Virus record (IMG/VR): IMGVR_UViG_3300031576_000126
Location: 1 to 42,519 of that record
Origin: a virus
Length of the DNA: 42,519 bases
Strand: one strand, 5' to 3'
This document shows, one piece after another, positions 39,815 through 42,519 of the stretch. How positions within the stretch are numbered: position 1 is the stretch's first letter; each line of letters begins with the position of its first letter. Position numbers and translations under genes: made by a program. Below the pieces are notes generated by a model. The model did not search any database. It saw only the letters and a list, made by a program, of their open reading frames with translations, and had not been told where the DNA came from.

Positions 39815-40975
39815 CTAATTATTCTCGTTTATTCTGCTGATAATATAATCTCTTGTGTTGTTAGAAAGCCCGATAATTTCGGATAGTGCTTTTGTTTTTT
39901 TCCGTACGTCGTACACACTTGATAAATTACCTACTTTCCCCGCGAGAGCACTTTTTGATAGGTAGATTATAATTTTCTGGTGTATCTCTATCCACCGTAG
40001 AATCTTCTCTGTATTTATAGTCCCCGAATGGTATCTTATTTCAATAGTACCCCTATCCATAAATAGAGAGTGCAGATTTAGTCCATAGTATCGCATATTG
40101 TCGTATTTTTCAGCCTTTCTTTTTTTTATAGACTCGTACGAGTCGTTATAGTAAAGCTTCTCTATGTTTTCAATAGTATTGAATCTTGACATATCTCTAA
40201 TAGAAAACAGTTTTTCCATTTTTAAGCAAAAATTGTTTTCTCTTCTGCTTTGTGGGAGCATAGAAATGAGTATATCTTCTATAATTGAGTACCCGATGAT
40301 AATGCTCCGAAGTTTCCACGCATTTTTTTTTAACTCTTTTCCCTCTATGTGTAAGTGAAACCCGCAAGACTTGTCTACAGAAAAGGCATTCTTTTGTAAA
40401 AACTTGCATATAAGGCGGATCGTCCTTTCACCTGCTTTTCCCTTTAGTGGTGGGGTTATAATTTCAACGCCATTTTCGGATAATGAGTGATCCTCTGCTA
40501 TTCCTACATAAGATGGCAGTTCATTTACTACCCCGCTTTCGTCAATAACCTCAAGCTCTACTCCGAATGAGTAGTACGGTGGTACAATTCTTCCTGCTTC
40601 TTCCGAAAGGAGGAAGGGTTCTTTTCTATAATTTCTGAAGTATGAAGAATATGGAGGATAATATGTGGTAGAATGTGGAATATTTAGTGCGTCTGCTGGT
40701 GTTGGTTCTGGTGTTTGGTTTCCTATGTTGGCTCTGTAATCATGTATAGTATGAGCAGAACAGAAGCGTATATCTGGTAGATCTAGATCACTTCTGCATT
40801 CTGTACAAGTCATATTCCAGCATACAGCACAGAATACCCCAGAGTAAATGTTTAGACTTCTTGTCCCTAAGTCGGACAACATTTCTGCATTTAGTTCAGA
40901 TGGAAGAAGTACAGCACAGCTTCCCCGTGGTATTTCTTTATGACAAACAGAACAGTTTATATTTCGTGTTGGCAT
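39815..40975 (-). CDS. Amidoligase-family enzyme with N-terminal zinc module
   Basis: 386 aa. Residues 1-75 carry four ligand pairs: CSVC (8/11), CAVC (49/52), CTEC (57/60), CSAH (72/75), spaced C-x2-C-x37-C-x2-C-x4-C-x2-C-x11-C-x2-H as in RING/FYVE cross-brace fingers. A Pro/Tyr-rich linker (85-133) follows. The core has FGVELEV (137-143), AEDHSL and VEIITPPL (160-177), CGFHLHIEG (204-212) and MDRGTIEIRYHSGTI (306-320), the pattern of glutamine-synthetase-fold amidoligases that form amide bonds between a carboxylate and an amine. Substrates are unknown. Confidence 0.8.
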   Translation of the reverse strand: MPTRNINCSVCHKEIPRGSCAVLLPSELNAEMLSDLGTRSLNIYSGVFCAVCWNMTCTECRSDLDLPDIRFCSAHTIHDYRANIGNQTPEPTPADALNIPHSTTYYPPYSSYFRNYRKEPFLLSEEAGRIVPPYYSFGVELEVIDESGVVNELPSYVGIAEDHSLSENGVEIITPPLKGKAGERTIRLICKFLQKNAFSVDKSCGFHLHIEGKELKKNAWKLRSIIIGYSIIEDILISMLPQSRRENNFCLKMEKLFSIRDMSRFNTIENIEKLYYNDSYESIKKRKAEKYDNMRYYGLNLHSLFMDRGTIEIRYHSGTINTEKILRWIEIHQKIIIYLSKSALAGKVGNLSSVYDVRKKTKALSEIIGLSNNTRDYIISRINENN

Positions 40976-41017
40976 ATAACATCTTTATAACATCTTATAA
41001 CATCTTTATAACATTTT
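40976..41017. repeat. Tandem ATAACATCTTT-type repeats before the amidoligase gene
   Basis: Four imperfect copies of ATAACATCTT(T) abut the amidoligase ATG on its upstream side (the last copy is ATAACATTTT). On the minus strand the units read AAAGATGTTAT and contain in-frame or near-frame ATGs. They overlap the end of the preceding small gene. Possible binding sites or slippage. Confidence 0.6.
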
Positions 41018-41146
41018 AACGAGTGTATCTACCGCATAAGACAACGCACATATAAGGAGAGGTATAAGAAAGAGGGCTACTAATCCGATCCGTGCTAGGA
41101 ATTGTCTCCAAGGTGTGTATTCTTTTGCTTTTGTTGCTCTTTTCAT
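41006..41146 (-). CDS. Small membrane protein, 46 aa
   Basis: MKRATKAKEYTPWRQFLARI followed by one transmembrane helix (GLVALFLIPLLICALSYAV) and DTLVKML. Basic residues before the helix predict a cytoplasmic N-terminus. It lies between the upstream gene (9 bases) and the amidoligase (30 bases) on the same strand, so it may be part of the amidoligase operon. Confidence 0.65.
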   Translation of the reverse strand: MKRATKAKEYTPWRQFLARIGLVALFLIPLLICALSYAVDTLVKML

Positions 41147-41154
41147 TTTTCTTT

Positions 41155-41430
41155 TTATGTTCTTTTATTATTTAATAATTCTACAGGGCAACCTTCTTTC
41201 AACCAAAACACAAAGGACATACCATTTTTAGGATTTATTTCTGACATATAAACTTCTTGCTCGGTTGTCCACCTAATCCATAAATCATAAAGCTCGTTTT
41301 CTGTAATTGATTGAATATGACTCGCTATCTGGTATTCATCAAAGTTTTTACCTTTCAAAGCGCCAAGCGTTGGACGTAAAATAGTAGAAAGCCAGTCATG
41401 TGCATATTCTATTTTCTTTTCTTTTTTCAT
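41155..41430 (-). CDS. Hypothetical protein, 91 aa
   Basis: Starts KKEKKIEYAHDWLSTILRPT, with NFDEYQIASHIQSITENELY and a C-terminal MSFVFWLKEGCPVELLNN. Mixed helical, no motif recognised. Part of the leftward operon. Confidence 0.65.
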   Translation of the reverse strand: MKKEKKIEYAHDWLSTILRPTLGALKGKNFDEYQIASHIQSITENELYDLWIRWTTEQEVYMSEINPKNGMSFVFWLKEGCPVELLNNKRT

Positions 41431-41479
41431 GTCTTTATAAGTATTAGTTTATTTTTCTAGGCTTCAAGGTTTACTAATT

Positions 41480-41629
41480 CTACTTACTGTTATCGTGGTT
41501 GTCGTGAGCTATTACCTGTTCTGTTATTTTAACTACAACATCGTCTACTGTTTTACCTGATGCATAATATCTTCCTGAATCTGTGTCGGAGATTGCTACA
41601 TACGTTCCCCATAAGTTATATATTGTCAT
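41480..41629 (-). CDS. Small hypothetical protein, 49 aa
   Basis: MTIYNLWGTYVAISDTDSGR, then YYASGKTVDDVVVKITEQVI and a polar tail. A short beta-beta-alpha-like pattern. It is the first gene of the leftward operon; the start has an AT-rich leader and no Shine-Dalgarno. Confidence 0.6.
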   Translation of the reverse strand: MTIYNLWGTYVAISDTDSGRYYASGKTVDDVVVKITEQVIAHDNHDNSK

Positions 41630-41659
41630 GTTATTTCTTTGTTTCTTTATTTCTTTTAT

Positions 41660-41693
41660 CCGATAACGACACTTTGGACGATCGTATTATCGG
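41660..41693. promoter_or_regulatory. Inverted repeat upstream of the leftward operon
   Basis: CCGATAACGA (41660-41669) pairs with the matching arm at 41682-41693 (TCG, a two-base TA bulge, TTATCGG). It lies 31 bases before the first leftward ATG (41629), a likely operator or 5'-leader hairpin. On the minus strand a TATAAT-like box (41739-41744) lies further upstream without a clear -35. Confidence 0.5.
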
Positions 41694-41810
41694 GACATGA
41701 ATAGTATATATGAATACCACATAAAAAAATACCCCCATATTATACAAAAGTGTTGATAAATCAAGGCTTGTTTATCATGAAACAATAATAGATGTATTTT
41801 GTCAATGGAG

Positions 41811-41850
41811 GGTGTCAGTTGGTATCAAAAGGTGTCAAGAGGTGTCAAGA
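41811..41850. repeat. Four tandem 10-bp iteron-like repeats
   Basis: GGTGTCAGTT, GGTATCAAAA, GGTGTCAAGA, GGTGTCAAGA in direct head-to-tail order with no spacer. Such helically phased 10-bp arrays are typical of initiator binding sites. Confidence 0.75.
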
Positions 41851-41919
41851 AGGGTTAAATTAGCCTTAAAAAGTGAAGTAGTACTGGTGTTATGTCATCT
41901 ATGGATTGTCAATGAATCC

Positions 41920-41974
41920 TCATATAGGGGTCATATAGGGGTCATATATGCGTTATATAGTGGTTACATAGTGG
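41920..41974. repeat. Five tandem 11-bp iteron-like repeats
   Basis: TCATATAGGGG twice, then TCATATATGCG, TTATATAGTGG and TTACATAGTGG, directly joined (consensus TYATATAGKGG). Decay along the array points to age and selection for the core. Confidence 0.75.
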
Positions 41975-41977
41975 TGG

Positions 41978-42041
41978 TAAGATGTCGTGATGTCGTAGAA
42001 TGTCGGTAGAAGGCAGGTAAAAGGTAAGATGTCGGTAGAAC
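41978..42041. repeat. Clustered GATGTCG-type repeats
   Basis: GATGTCGT twice in succession, AATGTCGGTAGAA, then GGCAGGTAAAAGGTAAGATGTCGGTAGAA-type units; the 12-base ATGTCGGTAGAA recurs exactly at 41999-42010 and 42028-42039. Third repeat family of the same region, and the core ATGTCG recurs in the inverted repeat at 42154. Confidence 0.65.
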
Positions 42042-42153
42042 ATTATTACCCCACACGCTATCACTACTCAAATATCTATCCCGTTCATCGCTTTATATTT
42101 ATAGCCCCCATTCTATTTAACCTATAATATGGCTACATATAAGAACATTATTA

Positions 42154-42181
42154 ATGTCGCACAATATACCTTTTGCGACAT
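42154..42181. other. 8-bp inverted repeat with ATGTCGCA arms
   Basis: ATGTCGCA (42154-42161) pairs with TGCGACAT (42174-42181) over a 12-base loop. Shares ATGTCG with the direct repeats to its left. Confidence 0.6.
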
Positions 42182-42210
42182 AACGGGGTGGAGGGGTAGT
42201 TTACGGAAAA

Positions 42211-42337
42211 GTCGTTTTCGTAACATTATCCCCACTCAAATTTTTTAAAACCCGACATTGTCTATGGGTGCTATTTCAAGAAAACGACATCACCTTACCC
42301 AATTTTAAAATTTGTCAAAGTTGTTCGATTTTGACAA
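42211..42337. other. Further inverted repeats in the non-coding region
   Basis: GTCGTTTTC (42211-42219) pairs with GAAAACGAC (42280-42288); TTGTCAAA (42312-42319) pairs with TTTGACAA (42330-42337). A possible promoter TTGTTC-17-TATAAA lies at 42321-42349. Together with the tandem repeats this makes 41640-42392, about 750 bases, a gene-free region I read as a replication origin/control region; no convincing gene was seen in it. Confidence 0.5.
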
Positions 42338-42392
42338 GGTCTCTATAAATGGCTCTACATATGGTTATTTTAGGAGCAATATTAACGAAGTT

Positions 42393-42519
42393 GTAAAAAG
42401 CACCCAAGAAACTTGACAGACTACCATAAAGTATGATATACTCAAGATACGGATACAGTTCGGCATCCTCGACTGTTCATCACTTCGTGTGGTGAACCGA
42501 GTATGTAAGAGTCTCTTGG
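42393..42519. repeat. Terminal copy of the 127-bp circular-assembly overlap (right)
   Basis: Second copy of bases 1-127. Annotation of the circle should drop one copy; the promoter at 21-50 recurs here at 42413-42442 for this reason only. Confidence 0.9.

Noticed and set aside
39119-39840. Plus-strand frames of 77-87 codons opposite the amidotransferase gene
   Set aside because: They mirror the clear minus-strand coding sequence and have no independent signals.
41812-42009. 65-codon plus-strand frame over the tandem repeats
   Set aside because: It lies wholly in the repeat arrays, has no upstream signal and its sequence is dictated by the repeats; treated as non-coding.
1-42519. Temperate lifestyle modules (integrase, excisionase, CI-type repressor)
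   Set aside because: No recombinase or typical repressor sequence was found; the tRNA-like element alone is not enough to claim integration.

Overview
The window is the complete genome of a short-tailed (podovirus-like) double-stranded DNA phage, about 42.4 kb, assembled as a circle from an uncultured source. The last 127 bases repeat the first 127 exactly, the signature of a circular contig cut at an arbitrary point. The DNA is AT-rich and uses the standard bacterial code, with TAA, TAG and TGA all acting as stops at tight gene junctions. Most genes start with no Shine-Dalgarno sequence, often directly behind the previous stop. Two genes have a near-consensus -35/-10 promoter placed so that the transcript should begin at the ATG itself (leaderless mRNA). 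These habits, plus a small secreted lysozyme-like protein resembling ones I associate with Patescibacteria/CPR genomes, suggest a host with non-SD translation. That host guess is weak. No integrase or lysogeny repressor was recognised, so a lytic lifestyle is likelier.

Layout. 1-480: leader and probable packaging region with a promoter, a perfect 17-bp hairpin, micro-ORFs and a G-rich stretch. 480-6506: HNH nuclease, small terminase, a GroES-like co-chaperonin, large terminase, portal, scaffold-like protein and an N4-gp56-type major capsid protein. 6565-7654: accessory genes including a second HNH nuclease. 7639-14306: a compact sugar module (two-domain GT2 transferase, two GT-B transferases, an NDP-sugar 4,6-dehydratase-like SDR, a DegT/perosamine-synthase-like aminotransferase, a methyltransferase, a polysaccharide deacetylase and one unknown gene), lying between capsid and tail genes. 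14293-25859: tail adaptor, nozzle-like beta-propeller candidate, decoration and receptor-binding candidates (14-residue repeats, LamG), LysM/coiled-coil and 950-aa ejection proteins, and a tail fibre. 25861-27382: lysis genes (holin-like proteins, M23 peptidase, secreted lysozyme-like protein). 27391-27455: a 65-nt tRNA/tmRNA-like element. 27481-28846: an island of small genes, several with strong SD sites, ending in a terminator. 28943-38381: nucleotide and DNA metabolism (class II B12-dependent ribonucleotide reductase, PD-(D/E)XK nuclease, HTH initiator, DnaB-like helicase, NinG-like nuclease, DEDD exonuclease, a cytosine-C5 methyltransferase split at a C7 run, dATP/dGTP diphosphohydrolase-like protein) and many small zinc-finger and membrane proteins. 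38382-38727: promoters, palindromes and a terminator. 38728-41629: a leftward operon of three small genes, an amidoligase and a class II glutamine amidotransferase. 41640-42392: non-coding DNA with several families of tandem repeats, the best origin candidate.

The most striking system is the leftward operon. A GS-fold amidoligase carries an N-terminal zinc module with the ligand spacing of a RING/FYVE cross-brace finger, and is followed one base later by a class II glutamine amidotransferase with a C-terminal coiled coil. I infer a phage pathway that makes or attaches amide-linked groups (a peptide, amino-acid or amide modification) to a host or phage target. The target is unknown.
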